Below are positions 46,592 through 56,102 of a stretch of 64,000 bases of DNA, in pieces. This DNA is from Allorhizobium borbori. Lineage in GTDB: Bacteria > Pseudomonadota > Alphaproteobacteria > Rhizobiales > Rhizobiaceae. The stretch spans positions 62,001-126,000 of the forward strand of contig NZ_JACIDU010000012.1 in assembly GCF_014196535.1 (NCBI RefSeq). The letters are read 5' to 3'. Every line of letters begins with the position of its first letter. Within the stretch, counting starts at the first letter, position 1. A program made the translations under genes and the position numbers. The notes under the pieces are model-generated. The model had not been told where the DNA came from and searched no databases. It saw only the letters and a list, made by a program, of their open reading frames with translations.

Positions 46592-47834
46592 GCTGTCTCC
46601 TGAATCGAACAGGGACGTTTTAACGCAAGAGCCGTGGCTGTCCATCATCGGCCTTGGCGAAGATGGCGTACCAGGCCTTGGCGAAGCGGCCCGCAACGCG
46701 CTTTCAAAGGCCTCCCATGTCTTCGGCGGTCAGCGGCACCTCGCTCTCGCCGCACCCCTTATTGAGGGCGCCTCTCATCCGTGGCCTGTGCCGTTTGACG
46801 CCGGGATGGGCGACGTACTGGCGTTGAAGGGCAAGGCCGTCGCCATTCTGGCATCCGGCGATCCCTTTTTCCATGGCGTCGGCGCAACGCTGGCCCGCAA
46901 GCTGGGCCCGCATGAGTTCGTGAGTTTCCCCGCTCCTTCGGCTTTCTCGCTGGCCGCCGGCCGCCTCGGCTGGCCGCTGCAGGATGCGCAATGCCTTTCG
47001 GTGCATGGCCGCCCGCTCCATCTTCTGCGTCCGTATCTTCACCCCGGCGCGAAGATCATCGCGCTCACATCCGATGCGCATGGTCCGGAAGCCATCGCTG
47101 CCCTGCTTCAGTCCTGTGGTTTCGGGGCGTCCCGGCTGACCGTCCTGGAAGCGCTTGGCGGACCGGATGAACGCATTCAGTCCTGTGTTGCATCCGCTTG
47201 CAACCTGTTGCCGGTCCATCCGCTCAACGTGGTGGCCATGGAGGTGGCGGCAGACGAAGCGGCACGCATCCTGCCCTTCGGCTTCGGCCTTGCCGACGAT
47301 CTGTTCGAGCATGACGGGCAGATCACGAAACGCGAGATCCGGGCCCTGACACTGAGTGCTCTTTCACCACGCCATGGCGAACTTCTGTGGGACATCGGCG
47401 CGGGGGCCGGCTCGATCGGCATAGAGTGGATGCTGGCGCACCGATCCCTCGCCGCGATCTCCATCGAAAAGAACTCCGAACGCATCGCGCGAATAAAGAG
47501 AAACGCCGAGGCTTTCGGTGTGCCGGGCTTGCGCATCGTCGAAGGGGAAGCCCCCGCCTCTCTGGCGGCTCTGCCCAAGCCGGACGCCATATTCATCGGC
47601 GGCGGCGGGTCGGGCGATGGTGTCGTCGAAGCCACGATGGCTGCCCTGCGGTCCGGCGGACGGCTGGTGGCCAATGCTGTGACGCTTGAAATGGACGCTG
47701 TGCTTCTGGCGGCACAGGCCAGACATGGCGGGACGCTGACGCGGATCGAGGTCGCGCGGGCAGCGCCGGTCGGCGCGATGACAGGCTGGCGACCCGCCAT
47801 GCCGGTTACACAATGGGCCTGGGTGAAGCCGTGA
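46590..47834 (+). CDS. cobL: Precorrin-6Y C5,15-methyltransferase (decarboxylating)
   Basis: 414 aa fusion of two methylases, equivalent to CbiE (residues about 14-210; IIGLGEDGVPGLGEAARNAL, LASGDPFFHGVG) and CbiT (about 235-414; LLWDIGAGAGSIGIEWML, IFIGGGGSGDGVVEATM). It methylates C5 and C15 and removes the C12 acetate carboxyl. The start codon shares bases with the complement of the cobK start, so the two genes have no spacer. Confidence 0.94.
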   Translation: MLSPESNRDVLTQEPWLSIIGLGEDGVPGLGEAARNALSKASHVFGGQRHLALAAPLIEGASHPWPVPFDAGMGDVLALKGKAVAILASGDPFFHGVGATLARKLGPHEFVSFPAPSAFSLAAGRLGWPLQDAQCLSVHGRPLHLLRPYLHPGAKIIALTSDAHGPEAIAALLQSCGFGASRLTVLEALGGPDERIQSCVASACNLLPVHPLNVVAMEVAADEAARILPFGFGLADDLFEHDGQITKREIRALTLSALSPRHGELLWDIGAGAGSIGIEWMLAHRSLAAISIEKNSERIARIKRNAEAFGVPGLRIVEGEAPASLAALPKPDAIFIGGGGSGDGVVEATMAALRSGGRLVANAVTLEMDAVLLAAQARHGGTLTRIEVARAAPVGAMTGWRPAMPVTQWAWVKP

Positions 47835-48214
47835 TCGTCGCGGGCATCGGATGCCGAAGCGGCGTCAGCGCTGACGAGGTCGTCGCAGCACTCGATACAG
47901 CCCTGCTGCGGGCGGACCTCACACGGCAAGAGATCGGCAAACTGGCTACAGGCGCCCTGAAGGTGCAGGAAGCGGGCCTTAACGAGGCCGCAGAAAGGCT
48001 TGGCATGCCACTTTTTCACATGACCGAACAGGAACTGGCCAGCGTGAACGACCGTCTTCTCACGACCTCCCCCATGAGCCTTGCCGTCACCGGCAGCGGC
48101 TCGCTCTGCGAGGCGGCCGCACTGGTGGCCGCTGGTGCCGACAGCCGATTGCTCTTTCCCCGTTTCATTCTCGCGGGCGTCACCATCGCCCTCGCCATCG
48201 GAGATCATCCATGA
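47813..48214 (+). CDS. cobE: Cobalamin biosynthesis protein CobE (CbiG C-terminal domain)
   Basis: 133 aa single CbiG_C-type domain with the N-terminal [21 protein letters not shown] and [27 protein letters not shown]. In the aerobic pathway its exact step is not settled. Starts inside the end of cobL and overlaps cobM by ATGA. Confidence 0.88.
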   Translation: MGLGEAVIVAGIGCRSGVSADEVVAALDTALLRADLTRQEIGKLATGALKVQEAGLNEAAERLGMPLFHMTEQELASVNDRLLTTSPMSLAVTGSGSLCEAAALVAAGADSRLLFPRFILAGVTIALAIGDHP

Positions 48215-48984
48215 CCGTTCATTTCATTGGTGCCGGACCGGGCGCCGCCGATCTCATCACACTGCGGGGCATGCGCCTCATCGCGGCATCGCCGGTCTGC
48301 CTCTACGCCGGCTCTATCGTGCCGAAAGAACTACTGGCCTATTGCCCGCCCGACGCCCGCATTGTCGATACGGCTGCCCTGTCTCTGGATGAGATCGAGG
48401 CGGAATATCTGGCGGCTCACAAGGCGGGACAGGATGTCGCGCGGCTCCACTCCGGCGATCTTTCGGTTTGGAGCGCCGTCGCCGAGCAGATCCGCCGTCT
48501 TGAGCGCCACGGCATCGGCTACACGATGACGCCGGGCGTTCCCGCCTTTGCCGCCGCAGCCAGCGCGCTGAAGCGGGAACTGACCATTCCGGAAGTGGCG
48601 CAGAGCCTTGTCCTGACCCGGGTTTCCGGCCGAGCCTCGAAAATGCCGCCGGGTGAAACGCTCACGGCCTTCGGGGCGACAGGGGCGACACTCGCCATCC
48701 ATCTGGCGATCCATGCCCTTGAGCGTGTTGTTGCGGAAATCCTCCCGTTTTACGGCGCAGAATGCCCGGTCGCGATCGTTGTCAGGGCGACATGGCCGGA
48801 TGAGCGGATCATTCGCGGCACTCTTGGCGATATTGTGGAACAACTTGCCGCCGAACCGGTGGAACGCACGGCGCTCATTCTGGTTGGCCCCGGTCTCGGC
48901 GCCAATGATTTCCGGGAAAGCGCGCTTTACAGCACGGATTACGTTCGCCGCTTCCGTCAGGGCTTCGAAGGGGCGGGTGAATGA
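48211..48984 (+). CDS. cobM: Precorrin-4 C11-methyltransferase
   Basis: 257 aa tetrapyrrole methylase. Motifs: [58 protein letters not shown], and [15 protein letters not shown], the last being characteristic of CobM/CbiF. Its end overlaps the convergent cbiD by 28 bases. Confidence 0.96.
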   Translation: MTVHFIGAGPGAADLITLRGMRLIAASPVCLYAGSIVPKELLAYCPPDARIVDTAALSLDEIEAEYLAAHKAGQDVARLHSGDLSVWSAVAEQIRRLERHGIGYTMTPGVPAFAAAASALKRELTIPEVAQSLVLTRVSGRASKMPPGETLTAFGATGATLAIHLAIHALERVVAEILPFYGAECPVAIVVRATWPDERIIRGTLGDIVEQLAAEPVERTALILVGPGLGANDFRESALYSTDYVRRFRQGFEGAGE

Positions 48985-50066
48985 ACCGCAGGCGCGAAAT
49001 CGCGACGGCCCCTCAACAGTCCTTCGCGATCGAAAACAAGGATTTCGAGCGCAATTGCATCCGTGTCGAGTGCGGCGGCCGCCGTCGCCCAGGCACGCGC
49101 CGCCACCAGCCTGCCGAGGTCGAAGCCCTGCGCACCGGCCAGATCGAACGCATGTGCAACCGTATTTGCCCCAGCGATAGCCCTGCACAAACCGTCATCG
49201 GCACCGTCCGCGACGGCAAGTCCGGCCAGAGCCTCAAGATCGGCCAGCCCGCGCTTCGAGTGAACGTCCAGCATGCCCTGCGCCAGCTTGGTCATCTTGG
49301 CGACGCCTCCGGCAATCGTCACCTTTGCCACCGGATGCTTGCGCAGGTATTTCAGCATTCCGCCGACAAAATCGCCCATGTCAATGAGAGCGACTTCCGG
49401 CAGATCATGAAGGGCCTGCCCCGCCTTTTCGGATGCATTGCCGGTGGCTCCCAGAACGTGGGTGAGGCCTTCGGCCCGGGCTACGTCGATGCCGCGCCAG
49501 ATCGAATGAATCCAGGCAGAGCAGGAAAACGGAATGACGATGCCCGTTGTGCCCAGGATGGAAATGCCTCCGAGAATTCCAAGGCGGGGATTGAGCGTTT
49601 TTTCCGCCAGCCGTTCGCCATCGGCAACGGAAATCTCCACCTCATAATCCTGCGATCCGGTCGCCTCTTGCACGGCTTCGGCAATCATGGCTCGCGGTAC
49701 GGGATTGATGGCCGGTTCACCGGGCGGCAAGGGCAAACCGGGCCTGGTAATCGTGCCAACGCCGGAACCGGCGCGAAACGCAATGCCGCTTCCCGGCGGG
49801 CGGCGACGCACGGTTGCGGAAATGGCGGCCCCGTGGGTGACATCGGGATCGTCGCCGGCATCCTTGATGATCGTGGCACGGGCAAAACCATCGCCCCGTT
49901 CCTGCCCGGCAAGGGCAAAGGCAGGACGCTGGCCACCCGGCAGAAGCACATCCACGAGCGCGGGGAAATCGCCGCCATCAAGCGCAATGGCCGCGGCTTT
50001 CGCAGCCGCAGCCGCGCAGGCTCCGGTTGTCCAACCCCGTCTCAGCTCGCGACCACTTTCCATCAT
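48957..50066 (-). CDS. cbiD: Cobalt-precorrin-5B C1-methyltransferase type protein CbiD
   Basis: 369 aa. N-terminal [22 protein letters not shown] is the family signature; further motifs are [37 protein letters not shown] and [15 protein letters not shown]. CbiD carries out C1 methylation and loss of C20 in the anaerobic pathway; in aerobic producers lacking CobF it fills the same position. Two adjacent ATG codons are possible. It is on the minus strand, with cobA starting 53 bases away in the other direction. Confidence 0.93.
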   Translation of the reverse strand: MMESGRELRRGWTTGACAAAAAKAAAIALDGGDFPALVDVLLPGGQRPAFALAGQERGDGFARATIIKDAGDDPDVTHGAAISATVRRRPPGSGIAFRAGSGVGTITRPGLPLPPGEPAINPVPRAMIAEAVQEATGSQDYEVEISVADGERLAEKTLNPRLGILGGISILGTTGIVIPFSCSAWIHSIWRGIDVARAEGLTHVLGATGNASEKAGQALHDLPEVALIDMGDFVGGMLKYLRKHPVAKVTIAGGVAKMTKLAQGMLDVHSKRGLADLEALAGLAVADGADDGLCRAIAGANTVAHAFDLAGAQGFDLGRLVAARAWATAAAALDTDAIALEILVFDREGLLRGRRDFAPAVHSPAPSKP

Positions 50067-50119
50067 GGACCATCCTATAAAGGGCCGGTGACGCGCCGTC
50101 ACGGGCAAAAGGCGCAGGC

Positions 50120-50911
50120 ATGACCCTCTTCGACACGCTTTCCACCCTCGAAACCGGCTGGCCGGAATTCCAGCCGGGCCATGTCTGGCTGGCAGGAGCC
50201 GGACCGGGCGATCCCCGCCATCTCACTCTCGAAGTGCTGAGCGCGCTCGCGCAGGCCGATGTCGTCGTTTTCGATGCGCTGGTGAACGAGGCGGTGCTGT
50301 TGCTGTGCCCGCGCGCCGAACACATTTATGCAGGCAAGCGCGGCGGCAAGCCTTCCGCCGCGCAGGCGGACATCTGCGCCACCCTCATTCTCGAAGCAAG
50401 AAAAGGCAAGCGCGTGCTGCGGCTCAAGGGCGGCGATCCTTTTCTCTTCGGGCGGGGTGGCGAGGAAGCTTTGGCGCTCACGGCGGAACATATCCCCTTC
50501 CGGGTGTTGCCGGGCCTCACCTCCGCTTTCGCAGCACTGGCGACCGCTCACATTCCGGTCACCATGCGGGGATTGAGCCGAGCCGTGACCTTTGCGACCG
50601 GGCATGCCGCCGATGAACCGGATGATCTGGATTGGGCGGCGCTGGCGCGCACCGGCGAGCCGATCATCGTCTACATGGGCATGAAGAACCTGGAAAAGAT
50701 CATCGCGAAACTGATGCAAGCGGGTCTTTCCGGCGAAACGCCCGCTGCCATCATCATGGCCGCGACGACCGCACAGGAGCGGATCATGACCGCCCCACTC
50801 CACGAACTGGCCGCGGAAGCCCGAAGACAGGGCTTCGCCGCCCCGGCCCTGATCGTGATCGGCAGCATCGTCACCATGCGCGCCCGCCTTTCCGGAGGGA
50901 CCGCCGCATGA
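50120..50911 (+). CDS. cobA: Uroporphyrinogen-III C-methyltransferase
   Basis: 263 aa. It adds methyls at C2 and C7 to make precorrin-2, the entry to cobalamin and sirohaem. Motifs: VWLAGAGPGDPRHLTLEVL, VVFDALVNEAVLLL, LRLKGGDPFLFGRGGEE and VLPGLTSAFAALATAHIPVT. It is single-domain, without the CysG reductase part. It overlaps cobB by four bases. Confidence 0.96.
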   Translation: MTLFDTLSTLETGWPEFQPGHVWLAGAGPGDPRHLTLEVLSALAQADVVVFDALVNEAVLLLCPRAEHIYAGKRGGKPSAAQADICATLILEARKGKRVLRLKGGDPFLFGRGGEEALALTAEHIPFRVLPGLTSAFAALATAHIPVTMRGLSRAVTFATGHAADEPDDLDWAALARTGEPIIVYMGMKNLEKIIAKLMQAGLSGETPAAIIMAATTAQERIMTAPLHELAAEARRQGFAAPALIVIGSIVTMRARLSGGTAA

Positions 50912-52221
50912 CGGCAAAAGCCCTGATCATCGGTGCGCCCCGTTCTGGTTCGGGCAAGACCAGTCTCACCATAGGCCTGCTGCGCGCTTTTTCCCGCCGC
51001 GGGGTCCGGGTACGCGGCGTCAAGACCGGGCCGGATTATATCGACCCCGGCTTCCATGCGGTGGCGACCGGGCGGGAGGGGCTGAACATCGACACCTGGG
51101 CCATGGACCCGGCTATGGCATCGCACCTTCTCAAAAGGGCGGCGCAGGATACGGATCTTCTCCTCATCGAAAGTGCGATGGGACTTTTCGACGGCATTCC
51201 GGGCAAGCCGAACCGGTCCGGTGCGGCGGCTGATCTGGCCCGGACACTGGATATTCCCGTTCTGCTGGCGCTTGATGTCTCCGGCCAGTCCCAGACGGCG
51301 GGTGCGATAGCCTGTGGCTTCATGCATTACGATCGCGGCGTCCGCATTGCGGCTGTAGCGCTGAACAAGGCTGGAAGCGACCGTCATGTGCGCCTTGCCG
51401 GCGATGCAATCCTGGCGCTTGGCGTGCCGCTCGTCGGCGCCGTGCGGCGGGACGCAGCACTCGTACTCCCGGAGCGGCATCTGGGCCTTGTTCAGGCTAG
51501 CGAACACCCGGAGATGGAGGCCCATATCGAACGACTGGCCGATGCGGCGGAGACCGGCCTTGATCTCGATGCGATCTTCAACGTCGCCGCCCCGCTGGTG
51601 CTTCCAACCGCATCGGCGGATAAGATCATGCCGCCACCCGGCCAGAGGATCGCCATTGCCGAAGATCGCGCCTTTACTTTTCTCTACCCACATCTGCGAC
51701 AGGGCTGGCGTGACCAGGGCGCGGAACTGGTTCCTTTCTCGCCGTTAGCGGATGAAGCGCCACACACCGATTGCGATGTCTGCTGGTTACCGGGCGGCTA
51801 CCCGGAACTCCATGCCGGGGCCCTCGCGGCAGCCAATCACTTCCGTGAAGGGCTGGCGCGATTTGCCTCGACACGAGCCGTCCACGGCGAATGCGGTGGC
51901 TTCATGGTACTAGGCTCGAGCCTGACGGATGCGGCGGGCGTGACCCACCGCATGACAGGCCTCCTGTCCCATGCAACCAGTTTCGCGACCCGCAAGATGA
52001 ACCTCGGTTATCGGCAGGCAAGGCTTCTTGAAGATGGCATTCTTGGCGGGAAAGGCACCGTCATTCGCGGCCACGAATTCCATTATGCGAGGATCACCGA
52101 TCCCGGCAGGGATGCGCCGTTCGCACTGATTGCCGATGGCGAAGGCCGTGAGATTGGCCCGGCGGGCGGGCAACGCGGGCGGGTCACAGGTACATTTTTC
52201 CATGCCATAGCCCGGACCTGA
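50908..52221 (+). CDS. cobB: Cobyrinic/hydrogenobyrinic acid a,c-diamide synthase
   Basis: 437 aa, close to the Pseudomonas denitrificans enzyme (434). P-loop GAPRSGSGKTSLTIGLLRAF and TGPDYIDPGFH at the N-terminus; the glutamine amidotransferase domain has its Cys in VHGECGGFMVLGSSL and the C-terminal His in FHYARI/TFFHAIA. Uses glutamine to amidate side chains a and c before cobalt insertion. Last gene of the block, followed by a hairpin. Confidence 0.95.
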   Translation: MTAKALIIGAPRSGSGKTSLTIGLLRAFSRRGVRVRGVKTGPDYIDPGFHAVATGREGLNIDTWAMDPAMASHLLKRAAQDTDLLLIESAMGLFDGIPGKPNRSGAAADLARTLDIPVLLALDVSGQSQTAGAIACGFMHYDRGVRIAAVALNKAGSDRHVRLAGDAILALGVPLVGAVRRDAALVLPERHLGLVQASEHPEMEAHIERLADAAETGLDLDAIFNVAAPLVLPTASADKIMPPPGQRIAIAEDRAFTFLYPHLRQGWRDQGAELVPFSPLADEAPHTDCDVCWLPGGYPELHAGALAAANHFREGLARFASTRAVHGECGGFMVLGSSLTDAAGVTHRMTGLLSHATSFATRKMNLGYRQARLLEDGILGGKGTVIRGHEFHYARITDPGRDAPFALIADGEGREIGPAGGQRGRVTGTFFHAIART

Positions 52222-52224
52222 GCA

Positions 52225-52247
52225 CCCTCCCCGCAGGACGGGGAGGG
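52225..52247 (+). terminator. Terminator hairpin after cobB
   Basis: Perfect 9-bp stem CCCTCCCCG / CGGGGAGGG with a CAGGA loop and a short CTTT tail, three bases after the cobB stop. It separates the cob run from the convergent cyclase gene. Confidence 0.7.
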
Positions 52248-52408
52248 CTTTGATCGCCAACGCTGAACGATCAGGCAGGCTGATGCAGGCGCACGTTGAA
52301 GAGCGGCCCAGAGAACGATGCCGCCCTGATAAGCGGTCGAGAGCGCCAGTGCCTGCGTGTACTTGACGTTCACATAAAGCGTCGAGAGGGCAATGATCCG
52401 CTTGGCCA

Positions 52409-53578
52409 TCACCTGGAGGAAGTCATATCGTTCTCGCCACCGGCGGCCTGAACACGGTTGCGCCCCAGATCTTTCGCCAGATAGAGCGCGCTGTCTGCCG
52501 CGGCGACAAGTTCGGCACCCGAGACCGAGGGAGCGGTCAATGTCGCGACACCGAATGAGGCCGTGATTCCCCGAGTCTTGCCGCCCATTTGCATGCGGGC
52601 TGAGAAAATGGCCATGCGGCAGGCTTCGGCACAGGCAACAGCGCGCTGAAGATCGGCTTCAGGCAACAGGATCACGAACTCCTCACCGCCAAAGCGGCAC
52701 ACCTCACCGCCAAAATCAGGCGTGGACAGCAATCGCGCAACGTCACGTAGCACCTGATCGCCGGTCGGATGCCCGAACGTATCGTTGATCGCCTTGAAAT
52801 GATCGATATCGGCAATGACGAGCGAGAACGCCGTGCGATGTGAAGCGGCGCGCGCGAGGTGATATTGCAACCGCTCCTCAAAATAGCGCCGGTTATGCAG
52901 CCCGGTGAGCGCGTCCCGCACGGTCATTTCTTTCAGTTGCTCTTGAAGAAGCGCCAGTTCCCGCTCTGCGGTGACCCGCGCAGTCACATCCAGAAACATG
53001 CTGATGAGAGCCCGCTGGCCATCGATCTCCATGGTGCTGCCGTGGATCTCGACGTAGACGACGCTTCCATCCGACCGAAGGCCCCGGACCGTGTAGTCGA
53101 CACTCGCAACCTCTCCCGTCTGGCGGCGGCGAATGTTATGGATAACCGTCTCCTGATCATCCGGATGGAACAGCTTGACGGGATTGTGCCCGATGAGGTC
53201 TGCCTGCGTTACGCCGAAGATACCGGCAAAGGTGTCGTTTGCGTAAGTAACGACACCGCTCTCGAAAATCGTGATGCCGACGAGCGACTGACTGACCATG
53301 CCACGGAAACGCGCTTCCGAGTCCCGGAGCGCCGACGTCATCTTCTCGTTTTCGCGCAGGGCCGCTTCAAGTTCGGCGGTCCTCAGCCTCACCTGCTCTT
53401 CAAGCATGACAGTTGTCTGGAAAATATTGAAATCCGACCCCTGAATGCTCGCGCCCCGTTCGGCCCGGTCCATCAGCACGCGCAGGATCTTGTTCAGACG
53501 GGCAAGCTCCGCCACAAGGCCCTCGTTCGAAGGTTCAGCCATTTCATTGCCTGCAGCGCCAGCCGAAACGCCGCTCAT
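52409..53578 (-). CDS. PAS-GGDEF diguanylate cyclase
   Basis: 389 aa, no membrane span. A coiled coil (about 60-90) is followed by a PAS domain (about 90-205; FRGMVSQSLVGITIFESGVVTYAND) with a PAC-like tail and a GGDEF domain (about 220-385). The active-site loop is FGGEEF near residue 297, so catalysis of c-di-GMP formation is expected. An RxxD inhibitory site is not obvious before it. ATGA overlap with the FIST gene ties it to that sensor. Confidence 0.92.
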   Translation of the reverse strand: MSGVSAGAAGNEMAEPSNEGLVAELARLNKILRVLMDRAERGASIQGSDFNIFQTTVMLEEQVRLRTAELEAALRENEKMTSALRDSEARFRGMVSQSLVGITIFESGVVTYANDTFAGIFGVTQADLIGHNPVKLFHPDDQETVIHNIRRRQTGEVASVDYTVRGLRSDGSVVYVEIHGSTMEIDGQRALISMFLDVTARVTAERELALLQEQLKEMTVRDALTGLHNRRYFEERLQYHLARAASHRTAFSLVIADIDHFKAINDTFGHPTGDQVLRDVARLLSTPDFGGEVCRFGGEEFVILLPEADLQRAVACAEACRMAIFSARMQMGGKTRGITASFGVATLTAPSVSGAELVAAADSALYLAKDLGRNRVQAAGGENDMTSSR

Positions 53579-54750
53579 GCCCGCACCTCGCCAAAAGCAA
53601 TGCCGACAAGCGTCTGGTTGACGTGGACGCCGTGATATTGTTCGCCATAGGTGTTGAAACCGACGGCACCGTTTTCAACCAGTAGCCGCGCTACCGCGTC
53701 GCGATCATTCGATTGCGCGAGTTCCAGCCGACGCAGGATGCAGTCGAACACGAGCGCGCCCTGGATGCCTCCAAGCCCGCCTTTTAATGCATCCATTGTC
53801 GTGTAAAGGTTCTCAAGCAGGCCGTTTCCCCGCGCCACGCGGAACACAAGCCCCTCTTCGATGGCGCAGAAAAACGTCAGACTGCCGTCGGTATTGGCTT
53901 GCCGGATGGAGCGAACGTAGTTCGTACCATCTATCATCACCACCACCGGTGAAGAGGCGAAATGCGCGGGGTCGAGATTTGCACCGTTGGTATTCAGCAC
54001 ACGGGCATATTCCTGCGCAGCCGGAAAGCCATTGATTTCACGAACGATCCGACGGCTGCCGTCGGCCTCGGTCACGACCATGCGCTCGTCCATCGCTTCG
54101 AAATGCTGGGTCTTGAAAACCCTGAATGGCAGGTCCGTCGTGCCGAGAATGCAAAGTGCGTGGTTGGTGTGAAAGCCTCCATCATGAAAGATGAACGTCT
54201 CACCAAACGCCATCCCATCAGCGGCGGAACCACCTACCAGCGGCACCTCGCCCAATCCCGTTTGCAGCGCGCGGGTCACCTGCTCTTCACGAACCGACAT
54301 GCCGTCGATCAGGAGCATTGCGAAAGAGTTTTCCGTCGTGGCGGAGGGAATCGAGTTTACGTGCGCCGTCCAGGCGGCTTTCGCCGCACCTTGCCCTTCG
54401 GACATGCGGAATGCTGCCAGATCGGTTATGCTCATCTTGGAAAAGCGAAAATGCGCGGCGGGAAAGGTCATGGCCGAAATGCCACCCTCTGTGAAACCAT
54501 CCGGGCCTATTTCGCCGGCCGTAGTACATCCGACCAGTTCGACACCGGAAAATTTCGAGCCCATGGCCTCTGCCAGCAGGGAGCGGTCATAGGTTGGCGA
54601 ACAAAAGAACATGAGCAGTGACACGCCCTCCAGATCAAGAGCGCGATGCAGTTCCTCGATCGCCCGAACCTCGTCCTTTTCGGTTGTGTGGGCACGCTGG
54701 ATCGCTTCAATTGAACTCAAACGGCGTGCGGTTTCTTCGTCGTATTTCAT
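53575..54750 (-). CDS. FIST domain sensory protein
   Basis: About 391 aa with FIST N (about 35-215; VSLLMFFCSPTYDRSLLAEAMG, ELVGCTTAGEIGPDGF) and FIST C (about 225-375; EYARVLNTNGANLD). FIST proteins include NosP, which binds haem and senses nitric oxide, and are often encoded next to cyclases or kinases. A GTG 18 codons upstream is possible, but the ATG at 54750 gives a normal N-terminus. First gene of a two-gene unit with the cyclase. Confidence 0.88.
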   Translation of the reverse strand: MKYDEETARRLSSIEAIQRAHTTEKDEVRAIEELHRALDLEGVSLLMFFCSPTYDRSLLAEAMGSKFSGVELVGCTTAGEIGPDGFTEGGISAMTFPAAHFRFSKMSITDLAAFRMSEGQGAAKAAWTAHVNSIPSATTENSFAMLLIDGMSVREEQVTRALQTGLGEVPLVGGSAADGMAFGETFIFHDGGFHTNHALCILGTTDLPFRVFKTQHFEAMDERMVVTEADGSRRIVREINGFPAAQEYARVLNTNGANLDPAHFASSPVVVMIDGTNYVRSIRQANTDGSLTFFCAIEEGLVFRVARGNGLLENLYTTMDALKGGLGGIQGALVFDCILRRLELAQSNDRDAVARLLVENGAVGFNTYGEQYHGVHVNQTLVGIAFGEVRA

Positions 54751-55064
54751 CGCGTGCACGAGACCCTGGGTCTGCTTGCGTTTACAAACAATCTTCGTGT
54801 TCACGCCGCGTCATGCCGCGTTCGGACTTCTCAAGGCATCGCCACAGATCAATTATCGCTGCTTTCGCCCGCTTCCGGACAGGCAATATCTGTCAAGCAG
54901 AACGATCCACCTGAGCCAGCGCAACGAGCACGACGCTCCCTTTCCTCGATTATCACCGCCAAGGCGTTAATATCCGGTAAGGAATGGCTGCTAAATTTGC
55001 AGGATGTAAACTTATGGGAGAGTTCTGGCGATTGGTTCTCGCGCGTTTGCAGCACGCGGTCGGT
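54751..55064. other. Intergenic region upstream of the FIST gene
   Basis: Lies between the FIST gene start and the end of the LysR-type gene, both minus strand. It should contain the FIST-cyclase promoter. No gene, repeat or clear terminator was recognised. Confidence 0.4.
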
Positions 55065-55964
55065 TCAGTCGAGCATGACCATCCGTGAGGCTACCTGTTC
55101 CTCGAAATATTTCGAGAAGGCTGCGATGCGCGGCGGCAACGCCTGATAGGGTGGATAATAAAGCGTCAGCCAGAGTTCCGGCGGTGCCCAGCCGGGCAGC
55201 ACATGAACCAGACGACCGCTGCGGATATGTCCGGCAATGTTGAACCCCGGCAGCATGGTAACGCCGAGACCATCAGCCGCCATGTCGGCCAGAACCTCAC
55301 CGCTATTGGCGCTGAACGCGCGACCGGCGCTGATGGAAAGGCTGGAACTGCCGTCGGAAAGCACCCAGTTCTCACGCCGGCTCTCGCTGCTATAGGCAAG
55401 ACAATCGTCCGGGGACAGTTCGCTCGGGTGCTGCATCTCGGTAAACCGCGTACCGGGTGCCGCAACGAGAATGCGGGGCACGGCGCGGATCTTGCGCCAG
55501 ATCGTGAACTTGTCGGAAGGAGCCGAGGAAATGCGGATAGCGAGATCATAATCGTCATCGACAATGTCGATGAGGCCATCCGTCAGGGAAATCTCGAAGC
55601 ACATCTTCGGATAGAGTTCGCGAAAACCAGAAAGGATCGGCGGCAGGATCGTCTTGCCGAGCCATGTCGGCGAACTGATCCGCAGGCGCCCCTCATCGGC
55701 CTTGTGCGCGTTGCGCACGTCGCGCCGTGCATTCTCGAGCGTCTCGATGGCCGGCTGCACCTGCGCTGCGAAGATCGCGCCATCGGTCGTCAGCGAGACC
55801 TGCCGGGTGGTGCGGACGAACAATTGTACCCCGAGATCTTCCTCCAGCGCGGCGATGGCACGCGTCACTGCGGCTGCGGTCATGCCCAGTTCGCGGGCGA
55901 CCTGTGCGAAGTTGCGTTTCTCCGCCGCTAGCAGAAAGGTCTTCAGCGCCTTGTAGTCGTTCAT
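55065..55964 (-). CDS. LysR family transcriptional regulator
   Basis: 299 aa, the usual LysR size. N-terminal helix-turn-helix (NFAQVARELGMTAAAVTRAIAALEEDLGVQLFVRTTR, residues 16-52) and a periplasmic-binding-like effector domain (about 90-295). It is divergent from a ring-cleaving dioxygenase gene with a repeated AT-rich element between them, the standard arrangement for a LysR activator and its target. Confidence 0.93.
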   Translation of the reverse strand: MNDYKALKTFLLAAEKRNFAQVARELGMTAAAVTRAIAALEEDLGVQLFVRTTRQVSLTTDGAIFAAQVQPAIETLENARRDVRNAHKADEGRLRISSPTWLGKTILPPILSGFRELYPKMCFEISLTDGLIDIVDDDYDLAIRISSAPSDKFTIWRKIRAVPRILVAAPGTRFTEMQHPSELSPDDCLAYSSESRRENWVLSDGSSSLSISAGRAFSANSGEVLADMAADGLGVTMLPGFNIAGHIRSGRLVHVLPGWAPPELWLTLYYPPYQALPPRIAAFSKYFEEQVASRMVMLD

Positions 55965-55984
55965 CAGTTCCAGCCGCCCGTCTT

Positions 55985-56028
55985 ATTATTTCAAAAAAAG
56001 CAATTCATTCAAAATTAATATTGCAATT
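55985..56028. promoter_or_regulatory. Recurrent 44-bp element, copy A
   Basis: AT-rich element between the divergent lysR-type and dioxygenase genes. It contains ATTATTTCAA and two GCAATT half-sites whose first bases are exactly 23 bp apart (56000 and 56023). Copies occur at 58958 (40 of 44 identical) and 62235 (about 31 of 44). Probable LysR binding region. Confidence 0.65.
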
Positions 56029-56102
56029 CTTTTCGCCAATCAACCCGGCTAAATCTCTCCTCACCGAAACACAGACAACGCCGACGAAGAAAGGCAACGA
56101 CG

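Noticed and set aside
48981-50123. 380-codon plus-strand open frame opposite cbiD
   Set aside because: CbiD family signatures are clear on the minus strand; the plus-strand translation is unlike any family recognised.
52248-52412. Possible small minus-strand protein upstream of the cobB terminator
   Set aside because: Frame runs through the terminator hairpin into cobB, lacks a convincing ribosome site, and overlaps the cyclase stop; no similarity recognised.
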